NCBI GenBank assembly: GCA_033763635.1
Contig: JANRKG010000364.1
Location: forward strand, 1-17,309
DNA: 17,309 bases
Source of the DNA: JANRKG01 sp033763635
GTDB taxonomy: Bacteria; Cyanobacteriota; Cyanobacteriia; GCF-001939115
Direction of reading: 5' to 3'
Numbering within the stretch: the first letter of the stretch is position 1; each line of letters begins with the position of its first letter. The notes beneath the pieces are model-generated. The model saw only the letters and a program-made list of their open reading frames with translations, was not told the origin of the DNA and searched no databases. Shown here piece by piece: positions 1-6,738 of the stretch. A program made the translations under genes and the position numbers.

Positions 1-1864
1 ATAGAGTCCTTGGAGCCACACAACAAACCCGAAAACCGGAAGGGTCGTAGCGAATCCCCGCATCATTATGAGGGCGGTAAGCAGAACGGCAATCCCACGG
101 AAGACCGAACCAGGAACCGCCCCGCAGCACCCGACGATCGCTATTTCCCCCTGTTATCCAGACACTTCCATCGATAGGAGCATTGTTGTAAGTCGCGTGC
201 CAATGATCTAAACACCATTCCCAGACATTCCCGTGCATGTCGTAAAGCCCAAAAGAATTCGGTAAAAAACTGCCTACCTCTGTCGTTTGCTTTCGATACG
301 TTCCTTTTGGCCCAGATCGATAGACGGAATTGCCATCATAGTTAGCCAGATCGGGAGTCAAGGTTTCCCCAAAATGAAACGGGGTGCTTGTTCCAGCACG
401 ACAGGCATATTCCCACTCGGCCTCACTGGGCAACCGATACTCCCGTCCTGTTTTTCGAGAGAGCCGACTACAAAACTCGATCGCCTCATGCCAGGAAACT
501 TGTTCAACAGGACAATTTGCACCTTTAAAGTGGGATGGATCTGGGTTGAGATCAATCTTCTCTTTCGGCAAGGCTGCAACAGTCTTCCATTGAGTCTGGG
601 TAATAGGGTATTGCCCCATCAGGAAGGGTTTAATCGTTACCGAATGTTGTGGCCCCTCATCATCCGATCGCCCCTCTTCATTCTTCGGCGATCCCATCAA
701 AAACGTTCCTCCCGGAATCCAGACCATTTCTAACTTGATTCCATTTCCCAGGTCTTCAATGCGTTGCTCTGCCTGCTGTTGGGTACGTCGAACAATTTCC
801 CCCTTCCCATTGACTGTCACCACCTCAAAACTGAAGGTAGAAAGGCCCAACGATTTTTTCTCATCAGCCAGAATTTCTTCTACTTCCCAATCCAGCAAAC
901 CCCGCTGAGTTTGAACCCTTTTCAATTCCTGCTGAATCGCTGCATTAAAAGGATAAAAACCCCCTTCCATCAAGCCTTTCACCCGTTTGCGATAGGCATC
1001 CTGGGCCTGAAGAATCGGGGTAAATTTCTCCTGCAAAATCCGATCGCATTCGCCATCCGACAGCCCCAATTCCCCCTGAAGGGACCGCAACATCACCTCT
1101 TGATACGCCTCAATCCGGTGGTTCGTCAGGTATTCCTGCACCTGTTCCCGATACTTGTGCTGCGGGGAGTCAACGGCAATGGCCCGATCGATCTCTCCCT
1201 GAATCACCGATCGCTGTTCTGCGGATACTTGGTTTCCTGACTCTCGCAATCCAGGCTTTTTCTTGAGAACGGGTTTCAGATGTTCGGGGATGGGGGTTTG
1301 CTGAATCACCTGGCTGATGGCTTGCTGGCGATCGGCCTCTGAAACCGTCGATCGGGTCTGGGAACCTCCCGCCAGTTTTAGCTGAATTGCATTACAGCCA
1401 AACTCAAACGCCTCTTCAATCGGACGACCGTAACCCAACGCCAGGTAGAAGCCGCTGGCAAAGGCGATCGCGGAGGTATCCAGGATCTCCTGTCTCATAC
1501 CGATGACGTAGTTGATATCCTTGACGATCTCATTGGCCTGAACTTCTGCGTAACAGGCGTTGAGCAGCACACACTGAATCCTGGTGGAAAATAGCCGAAA
1601 CAGCCCCGCTAATGCATCTGTTGGGACCAGGCCATCTTGCAGCACCAGCCCTTCTTCTCCAGTGCCGTGACCACAAAAATGAACGATCTGCGGGTTGTGT
1701 TCCAGCAGGAGGGGTTGCAGATCTTCGATGCGAACCCCCGGCCCTGGTACTATCTGAAATTGGGTACGATCGCGGGAAGACCGGATGACCTTCTGCAACT
1801 CCCGAATTTCCTGGTCTAGTTTCAGGTCTTGGTAAGGGTTGGAGGCCAAAATCAGGATTTTCAT
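1..1864 (-). CDS. CHAT/caspase-like protein with C-terminal SUMF1 (FGE-sulfatase) domain, partial
   Basis: This gene reads open from ATG 1864-1862 to the left edge for 621 codons; its last residues and stop lie outside the window. Residues 1-165 form a caspase-like/CHAT fold: it begins MKILILASNP, has the catalytic histidine in FCGHG (H66) and the catalytic cysteine in LLNACYA (C104), so the protease dyad is intact. Residues about 170-370 are a charged, mostly helical linker of a type seen in cyanobacterial CHAT and WD40 fusions. From M380 (MVWIPGGTFLMGSP) a formylglycine-generating-enzyme-like domain follows, with RLPSEAEWEYA, DMHGNVWEW, RGGSW and GFRV signatures. Between GGSW and the end only a CRSAYR cysteine and a late CC are present, so the FGE copper-binding cysteine pair is not evident and the domain is probably a binding module. 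The family is suspected to act in signalling or cell-death pathways; the target is unknown. Confidence 0.9.
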   Translation of the reverse strand, partial: MKILILASNPYQDLKLDQEIRELQKVIRSSRDRTQFQIVPGPGVRIEDLQPLLLEHNPQIVHFCGHGTGEEGLVLQDGLVPTDALAGLFRLFSTRIQCVLLNACYAEVQANEIVKDINYVIGMRQEILDTSAIAFASGFYLALGYGRPIEEAFEFGCNAIQLKLAGGSQTRSTVSEADRQQAISQVIQQTPIPEHLKPVLKKKPGLRESGNQVSAEQRSVIQGEIDRAIAVDSPQHKYREQVQEYLTNHRIEAYQEVMLRSLQGELGLSDGECDRILQEKFTPILQAQDAYRKRVKGLMEGGFYPFNAAIQQELKRVQTQRGLLDWEVEEILADEKKSLGLSTFSFEVVTVNGKGEIVRRTQQQAEQRIEDLGNGIKLEMVWIPGGTFLMGSPKNEEGRSDDEGPQHSVTIKPFLMGQYPITQTQWKTVAALPKEKIDLNPDPSHFKGANCPVEQVSWHEAIEFCSRLSRKTGREYRLPSEAEWEYACRAGTSTPFHFGETLTPDLANYDGNSVYRSGPKGTYRKQTTEVGSFLPNSFGLYDMHGNVWEWCLDHWHATYNNAPIDGSVWITGGNSDRRVLRGGSWFGLPWDCRSAYRPHNDAGIRYDPSGFRVCCVAPRTL

Positions 1865-1992
1865 GAAAGCAAGGGCAGGATTCTTAGATTTAATTTAACC
1901 CCTTTAGAAGGGAAGCAGACAGTTCTAGGATGGAGGTCCGGTACACTGAACTTAAACTCATCGATTCGAGGTAGCTCTCAAATTATTGCCTT

Positions 1993-2265
1993 ATGCAAAT
2001 CACCCTCAACCTACCTGACGAGTTGCTTCAATATTTCAATCGGGATCATCTAGCTCGTGAAATTTTAGAAGCTTTAGTTGTACAAGCTTACCAGGATGAA
2101 AAGATTACCACTGCTGAGGTTGGTCGAATGCTGAGTCTGCCAACCCGTTGGGCAGTGGATGCTTTTTTGAAACAGCATAAGGCCGATTTACACTACGATG
2201 AAATCGATTTGGCGCAGGATCGGGAAACACTCCACCTACTCCGGAGAAAAATAGAATCTGAGTAA
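1993..2265 (+). CDS. UPF0175 family antitoxin
   Basis: A 90-residue protein that begins MQITLNLPDELL and carries a short helix-turn-helix-like stretch (residues about 35-58: TTAEVGRMLSLPTRWAVDAFL), which is the pattern of UPF0175 proteins. These are usually found directly upstream of DUF3368/PIN-like toxins and are taken to be their antitoxins and DNA-binding autoregulators. The next gene begins 3 nt after the stop, so the two are almost certainly co-transcribed. I see no good Shine-Dalgarno sequence; a GAGG lies more than 20 nt upstream, too far to serve. The gene is divergent from the CHAT protein gene, with 128 bp between the two starts. Family call is firm; activity as an antitoxin is inferred from neighbours. 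Confidence 0.85.
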   Translation: MQITLNLPDELLQYFNRDHLAREILEALVVQAYQDEKITTAEVGRMLSLPTRWAVDAFLKQHKADLHYDEIDLAQDRETLHLLRRKIESE

Positions 2266-2268
2266 TAC

Positions 2269-2745
2269 ATGATTGTTGTTTCTGATACCTCGCCAATTAA
2301 CTATTTGTTACTGATTGGGCAGATGGACTTACTACCCCGCTTGTTTGGGCAGATTATGATTCCTGATGTAGTTCGGGCTGAAATGCTTGATCCGGGTGCC
2401 CCACCTATTCTTCAACAGTGGATTCTCAGTTCTCCTTCCTGGTTGATCATTCAAGACGTTCCGATACTAGATGAAACGCTGAGTGCTCTTGATTCAGGTG
2501 AACAAGCGGCTCTTACTTTGGCTCAGAGCTTACCAGCAGATTTATTGATCATTGATGAAAGATTGGGACGGCAGATTGCCCGTGATCGTGGAATTTCTAC
2601 GATCGGAACGCTCGGAATTCTGGACGATGCTGGAAGGCAGGGGTGGATCAATTTGGCTGAAAGCATTGCACGATTACAGCAAACTAACTTTCGTGTTTCG
2701 CATCGTCTAATACAGGCTTTACTCAACGAACAACCAAATCAGTAA
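2269..2745 (+). CDS. DUF3368 family PIN-like toxin
   Basis: A 158-residue protein with the acidic pattern of PIN-domain ribonucleases: D6 in VVSDTSPINYL, E38 in VVRAEML, D75/E78 in LDSGEQAAL and D96 in LLIIDERLGR. This arrangement is typical of DUF3368 proteins, which pair with UPF0175 antitoxins. By family it would be a metal-dependent RNase whose activity is held in check by the upstream protein. All acidic positions are retained and the length is normal, so it looks intact rather than decayed. Start ATG 2269 is set by the 3-nt spacing from the antitoxin stop. The RNA target cannot be read from sequence. Confidence 0.85.
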   Translation: MIVVSDTSPINYLLLIGQMDLLPRLFGQIMIPDVVRAEMLDPGAPPILQQWILSSPSWLIIQDVPILDETLSALDSGEQAALTLAQSLPADLLIIDERLGRQIARDRGISTIGTLGILDDAGRQGWINLAESIARLQQTNFRVSHRLIQALLNEQPNQ

Positions 2746-2823
2746 ATGCTTTAGCAAGAGCGATCGCTGAATCTCCGTAATATGTAACAATCAAACGTAC
2801 TACTAAAGTCGGAGGGAAAACCA

Positions 2824-3240
2824 ATGGACGGTAAATGTCTCTGCGGTGCGATCACGGTCAAAGCACCCAACAAAACGCACATTGATGCCTGTCACTGTGG
2901 CATGTGTCGGCGTTGGGGCGGCGGGCCTGCCCTGGGGATTTCCTGTGGCCCGGAGGTGCAGATTGAGGGGCAGGACAAACTGAAAGTGTTTCGGTCTTCA
3001 GATTGGGGAGAAAGGGCGTTTTGTGGGGAATGTGGAACCCATCTTTTCTACCGATTAGTGCCAACGGGTGACTATTTTCTTCCGGCAGGGCTGTTTCAGG
3101 ATGGCGTTGAGTTTGAGTTCACGGAGCAGATTTTTATCGACAAAAAACCCAGCTACTATGAATTCGCGAATCAAACCGTAAATCTGACGGAAGCAGAGGT
3201 CTTCGCGAAGTTTGCGTCGATCGCCCAGGAAGAAAGTTGA
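2824..3240 (+). CDS. GFA/CENP-V domain zinc protein
   Basis: A 138-residue protein of the glutathione-dependent formaldehyde-activating (GFA) family. The zinc ligands are all visible: C5 and C7 (CLCG) with C67 and C70 (FCGECGTHLF) form the structural site, and C23, C25 and C28 (ACHCGMCRRW) form the second site seen in the founding enzyme. Despite the family name, many members have no shown activity on S-hydroxymethylglutathione, so the substrate should be left open. A strong Shine-Dalgarno GGAGG (2811-2815) lies 8 nt upstream of the ATG and fixes the start. It stands alone, convergent with the ABC permease gene, and a HIP1 site sits in its leader at 2760. Confidence 0.9.
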   Translation: MDGKCLCGAITVKAPNKTHIDACHCGMCRRWGGGPALGISCGPEVQIEGQDKLKVFRSSDWGERAFCGECGTHLFYRLVPTGDYFLPAGLFQDGVEFEFTEQIFIDKKPSYYEFANQTVNLTEAEVFAKFASIAQEES

Positions 3241-3334
3241 TCACGCGAACGGGGGAGGATGCCAGCAGTTCATCGGGAACAGTAAACAGACAAACAACCC
3301 CGCTAAAACGGCTGCTTGAGGAGGGGAGACGAGG

Positions 3335-4144
3335 TTAATCCTGCTGACTGGAGAAGCGGGACGCTCCTACAATGGACAGGCCGATCGTCAGGCCAAACAA
3401 GACGACCAGACTGTACCAGGGGAATTGACTCCAGGAAAAGTATGCTGCCGATCGTAAGGCGATCGAGGTGTAGGTGAGGGGCAGGAGGTAGACCACAATT
3501 TTCAGGCCGAAGGGAAGGCTGGCAGGGTCGAAAAACGTGGCTCCTAAAAAGGACATCGGGACGATCAGAAAGTTGTTGTAAATCCCGACGCTTTCTAAGG
3601 ATTTCACAGACAAGCCCACCAGGACCCCTAAACCTGCAAAAACGGCACAATTCAGGCTCAGGGTCAGCAGGAACAGAGGATTGAGAAAACTCCAGAATTT
3701 GCCTGTGAACACCACAGCAATCAGAATGACGGAGGAAGCGGTCATTAATCCCCGCAAGATGCCAGCCATCATTTTTCCCAGGAACAGGGAAAAATGATGG
3801 ACGGGCAGAATCAGCAGTTCTTCGAAGGTTTTGCTGAACAGACGATCGCCACAAATCGAAAAGGTCGTTCCTCCAAAGCTAATGACCATCGACGACAGAG
3901 CCACCATACCCGGAAGAATAAATTCCAGATAACTACCGTAGTCCCCGCTGATGCTGGTTCCGGGCCGAATTGAACTGCCCAGCCCCAGGCCAAAAGCCAG
4001 AATGTAAATCAGCGGTGAAATTAACCCAGACGCAACCACCTGGGTAATCCGCACCCGCAAATCTAACCAATCTCCCCAAAACACGGTGTTCACTTCAGAC
4101 ACAAGGCGAGGAATAAAAGGGAGGCGAGCAATGTTGGGTTGCAT
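3335..4144 (-). CDS. ABC-2 type transporter permease
   Basis: A 269-residue integral membrane protein with about six hydrophobic segments and the ABC-2 family layout: a short cytoplasmic N-terminus (VSEVNTVFWGDWLDLR), a first membrane hairpin with PLIYILAFGLGLG, an extracellular loop, the conserved FILPGMVALSSM stretch, then the ELLILPVHHFSLFLGK cytoplasmic segment and three further membrane helices. Such permeases (NodJ/DrrB type) export polysaccharides, lipids or drugs with a separate ATPase. No ATPase gene lies next to it: the upstream neighbour is divergent and the downstream one convergent, so its partner must be encoded elsewhere. The substrate cannot be told. It seems full length. Confidence 0.88.
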   Translation of the reverse strand: MQPNIARLPFIPRLVSEVNTVFWGDWLDLRVRITQVVASGLISPLIYILAFGLGLGSSIRPGTSISGDYGSYLEFILPGMVALSSMVISFGGTTFSICGDRLFSKTFEELLILPVHHFSLFLGKMMAGILRGLMTASSVILIAVVFTGKFWSFLNPLFLLTLSLNCAVFAGLGVLVGLSVKSLESVGIYNNFLIVPMSFLGATFFDPASLPFGLKIVVYLLPLTYTSIALRSAAYFSWSQFPWYSLVVLFGLTIGLSIVGASRFSSQQD

Positions 4145-4174
4145 GGAACTTTGGAAGATGAGCTTTTCTTTTTT

Positions 4175-4227
4175 AAGGGTAATGGGTAATGGGGAATCGA
4201 GAAGAGTCCATCACCCATTACCCATTA
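4175..4227. repeat. Heptamer-based inverted repeat, copy 1
   Basis: TAATGGGTAATGGG at 4180-4193 is repeated in inverted, exact form at 4214-4227 (14 bp arms, 20-nt spacer). Each arm consists of two 7-bp units GGGTAAT. It sits between divergent genes, so it is not placed as a transcription terminator. Related copies lie at 7931-8001 and 14435-14522. Confidence 0.8.
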
Positions 4228-4277
4228 GCAATAGGGCATACTGGGAGAGTCACGCATCTCATTAATTTCAAGTAGTT

Positions 4278-4814
4278 ATGGCGCGTAGAACCTCTTCTCC
4301 CAGACCTCCCGCCCCTGCCAAATCCTCCCCTGGCTCTGCGATCACCTATACCTCCCTGGCAATTTTGGGAGGGGTGTTTATGTTGGGGATTGGGGTCGGC
4401 ATTGGCTTCACATCGGTTGCCAACACGGACCCTAGCAACGTCGCCAGTCGAGAAGTGATTGACCGAGCCGCCCCAAATGCTGAAGTATGCATTCAATACG
4501 GGGCAAGTGCGATCGCAATGGATACGCGCGTCTTCGTTACCCTCAACCCGTTTAACGTTTATGTCTCCCAGCCGAAAATGCAACCCGCCTGTGTGTTACG
4601 ACAGAACAACTGGGCAATTCTCGAACAGCGCAAGTTGATCACCTCGGATCAGGTGCGGGATTGCAAAAACCGGATGAATACGTTCGCGTTTACAGGCGCA
4701 CTGGAGAGCGAACCCCAAATTAACTGTATCTATCAAAACGATGCAGCCCAAAACCTATTCCTGAACCAACCCGGCATGAGTGGTCCTCCGCCAACGGGAA
4801 CGCAGCAATTCTAG
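4278..4814 (+). CDS. DUF3172 family membrane-anchored protein
   Basis: A 178-residue protein with a basic, proline/serine-rich N-terminus (about residues 1-20), one hydrophobic membrane segment (about 23-45, LAILGGVFMLGIGVGIGF) and an extracytoplasmic or lumenal domain with several conserved-looking cysteines (AEVCIQYG, PACVLRQNNW, VRDCKNRMN, INCIYQND). This matches the cyanobacterial/plastid DUF3172 family as I recall it; no function is assigned to that family. The C-terminal tail is glycine/proline-rich. The gene ends 25 bp from the stop of the convergent AMIN gene. Family call moderate to good; function unknown. Confidence 0.75.
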   Translation: MARRTSSPRPPAPAKSSPGSAITYTSLAILGGVFMLGIGVGIGFTSVANTDPSNVASREVIDRAAPNAEVCIQYGASAIAMDTRVFVTLNPFNVYVSQPKMQPACVLRQNNWAILEQRKLITSDQVRDCKNRMNTFAFTGALESEPQINCIYQNDAAQNLFLNQPGMSGPPPTGTQQF

Positions 4815-4839
4815 GAGCCTTTTACCCCTGCTTCCCACC

Positions 4840-5967
4840 CTACTTTGGTCCTTCGATCGGTAATACGATCGCCCCTGGTTCTGGGGGAGGGAGGGCAGGG
4901 GTTCTCTGGGGCGCGAAGGCGCGAGGAAGGGGCTGTCCAAACTGAATGACTGGGATTAATCTTCCGGCGCTTGGGGTTGGGTTTCCTTGTGCCTGGGAAA
5001 TGGGTTGTGCTGCACTGATTGAGTTTGGGGTGGGAGCAGGTGCGACCGGAAGGCGTGTGACTGGCGGAGCAACAGGGCGAGGGGGTTGTCCGATCGCCGG
5101 AACCGTGACCGTTGGGGCACGATTAAGGGTGCTTCCAGTAACGGTGTTTCCAGGGCTTGAAATGCTCCCAGAGGTTGAGGAACTGGTCCCCGGAAGCAAC
5201 AAGGGTGTGCTGGGTCTAGGGAAATTCACGACAGTTGGTGGGGGCGGTAAGGGCACGTTCGCAGGATTGGTACTATCAACCGGAATCGCACGGGGGGCAC
5301 CTGCGGAGGGAATCGCTAAGGGTTGCGAAGTCCGCCGTGGGGTTGGTAAGGGTACACTGACCGTTGGGGTTTGTTGCGATCGTTGGTTACTGACAGGTGG
5401 AAGGCCAGAATTCGGTACAGATACGCTGGGGACAGGGCTGGGCGGCAAGGGAACGCTGACGGGTATCCGAATTGGTTGGGGAGGGGCTTGCACAGCCGTT
5501 GTAGTTTGCGGGGCAGTCCCCACACTGCGCGGAGTTGGAGGGGCCGCGCTAGCAATGAGGGGCCGCAAAATCCATCGGTTGCCGACTTTTTGCAGTTTCA
5601 CCTGTTCCCCCGTCAACACAACATCGGGCGCGAGTTCAATCACCATACGGGTTGTGTCTTTTTGAAATTGAGAAACTCGAATCTGGCGCACAGCTCCGTT
5701 ATAACTTTGGCGGGTTTCGATCTTGCCCAGTTTTGTATTTGGCAAATCAACCACGATGCGGGCAGGTTGGGCCATTAGAAAATAACGGGGAGTGACGGAC
5801 GGGGCCAGGGTGATTTCGAGTTGATTAGTACCTGGATTGAATTGCCATTGGGTGAGTTGGGCGAGAGCAGCTTGGGCAGGGGTCGGCACGATCGCCCCAG
5901 CGATCACCGTAATCAGGCTAGTGATTGGCAGGCTAGGATGATAGGGGAGTGAGGATCTTGACATCAT
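4840..5967 (-). CDS. Exported AMIN-domain protein with proline-rich tail
   Basis: A 375-residue protein with a signal peptide (hydrophobic run about 15-33 ending PTPAQA), then an AMIN domain at about residues 34-140: LTQWQFNPGTNQLEITL, a PARIVVDLPNT core, and VRQIRVSQFQ with TRMVIELAPD. AMIN domains direct periplasmic proteins such as AmiC amidases and PilQ secretins to peptidoglycan or the envelope. Here no amidase or secretin domain follows. Residues about 140-375 are low-complexity, rich in Pro, Ser, Thr and Val, and likely extended through the cell wall. It is therefore a probable envelope scaffold or adaptor rather than an enzyme. Either of the two adjacent methionines could be the start. 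Confidence 0.85.
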   Translation of the reverse strand: MMSRSSLPYHPSLPITSLITVIAGAIVPTPAQAALAQLTQWQFNPGTNQLEITLAPSVTPRYFLMAQPARIVVDLPNTKLGKIETRQSYNGAVRQIRVSQFQKDTTRMVIELAPDVVLTGEQVKLQKVGNRWILRPLIASAAPPTPRSVGTAPQTTTAVQAPPQPIRIPVSVPLPPSPVPSVSVPNSGLPPVSNQRSQQTPTVSVPLPTPRRTSQPLAIPSAGAPRAIPVDSTNPANVPLPPPPTVVNFPRPSTPLLLPGTSSSTSGSISSPGNTVTGSTLNRAPTVTVPAIGQPPRPVAPPVTRLPVAPAPTPNSISAAQPISQAQGNPTPSAGRLIPVIQFGQPLPRAFAPQRTPALPPPEPGAIVLPIEGPK

Positions 5968-6097
5968 GATTTCAGAAGTGCAAACACGGTTTTGCAGTAG
6001 GGAATGTTCAACGAGTCCTCTGGTAGCACCAGATTTGGCATAAGCATAGCAGCGCTTTTTCCCTTTAGCGCAGACTTTTTACCGAAATTTTCCTTCC

Positions 6098-6433
6098 ATG
6101 CACAAAATTTTGGTCTCAATTCTGGTATATGGAGTGGTCGTTCTGTTTACCCATCCCAGTCAGGCTGTCGAAAAAAACTTTAACTTCAAAGCCTGCACTT
6201 ACAAGGGCCAGCGGTTACGGGGTCGGGTGCAGGTGGTGGAAGCATTCCCGGATATTAAAGTGCAGGTTGTAAAAGCATTTCCAGATTTGAATGTCCAACC
6301 TGTCCCGGCCTTTCCCGATCGCTGTGGAGAATGGCAATTCGTGAACCACTTCCCAGACTTCACGATTCAATTTGTGACGGCTTTTCCCGATGTGCGAGTG
6401 CAATTTGTCGAAGCCTTTCCGGGAGTTCCCTAA
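6098..6433 (+). CDS. Small secreted protein with six FPD repeats
   Basis: A 111-residue protein with a signal peptide (residues about 1-23, ending HPSQA) and then six short repeats of the form VQxVxAFPDxx. The FP pair falls at residues 50, 61, 72, 85, 96 and 107, so the spacing is 11, 11, 13, 11, 11: three repeats, a two-residue insertion holding C76 (PDRCGEWQF), then three more. C33 and C76 are the only cysteines after the signal and could pair once exported. The alternating hydrophobic pattern suggests short beta strands with a turn at PD, perhaps a small solenoid. I do not know a characterised relative with a function. The DNA of the repeats has diverged, so it is not a recent expansion or a slippage artefact. 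Confidence 0.8.
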   Translation: MHKILVSILVYGVVVLFTHPSQAVEKNFNFKACTYKGQRLRGRVQVVEAFPDIKVQVVKAFPDLNVQPVPAFPDRCGEWQFVNHFPDFTIQFVTAFPDVRVQFVEAFPGVP

Positions 6434-6521
6434 CCCTTTCTCTTCCCTGAGCTAGAAGCCAGATTGCACAATTTTTGCTAGGTTAAAAAATCCTATTCCA
6501 CTATTATTCAAGCGAGAACCC

Positions 6522-6617
6522 ATGTCTACCCATGATTTGCTGATGCTGATCTTGCTCCTCAGCCCCGGTATTCTGCTGTCGGCCTTGATTATGGGTGCGT
6601 TTGCAGCAGGGGGCTGA
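6522..6617 (+). CDS. 31-residue single-pass membrane microprotein
   Basis: A short frame, ATG 6522 to TGA 6615-6617, encodes a protein that starts MSTHDLLMLILLLSPG, followed by ILLSALIMGAFAAGG. It is nearly all hydrophobic, long enough for one membrane span, with a kink-forming SPG in the middle and a glycine-rich end. This is the size and composition of the tiny subunits of cyanobacterial photosynthetic and NDH complexes, but it does not match the Psa, Psb, Pet or Ndh small subunits that I can recall (PetL, PetN, PsbM, PsaM, Psb30). The ribosome site is weak (GCGAGAA about 5 nt upstream). It lies alone between the FPD-repeat gene and the Get3d-like gene. The coding call rests on the clean hydrophobic design and cyanobacterial precedent. 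Confidence 0.55.
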   Translation: MSTHDLLMLILLLSPGILLSALIMGAFAAGG

Positions 6618-6738
6618 ATCGCTCGCTCATTTGCTTTTGATTGTCTAAAGTGCGTCTGTGGCTTCTAGCGACAGGAAGCTTACCTTATAGTAGAGATAAT
6701 GTTAAAGAATGTAAAAAACTTTAAGGTAGGCGATCGAT

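Noticed and set aside
287..1240. Plus-strand frames of 148 and 158 codons
   Set aside because: They lie opposite the CHAT/SUMF1 gene, which has clear motifs throughout; the plus-strand products show no recognisable domain.
3303..3854. A 183-codon minus-strand frame overlapping the ABC permease
   Set aside because: It is another frame of the same strand, rich in Arg, Cys and Pro without domain logic, while the permease frame has proper membrane helices.
4175..4227. Rho-independent terminator
   Set aside because: The repeat lies between divergent starts and no T-run follows on either strand in the needed place.
4946..5665. A 239-codon open frame on the plus strand, opposite the AMIN gene
   Set aside because: It is the antisense shadow of the proline-rich tail: CCN codons read backwards give glycine-rich text with no domain, and the minus-strand gene has a signal peptide and AMIN domain.
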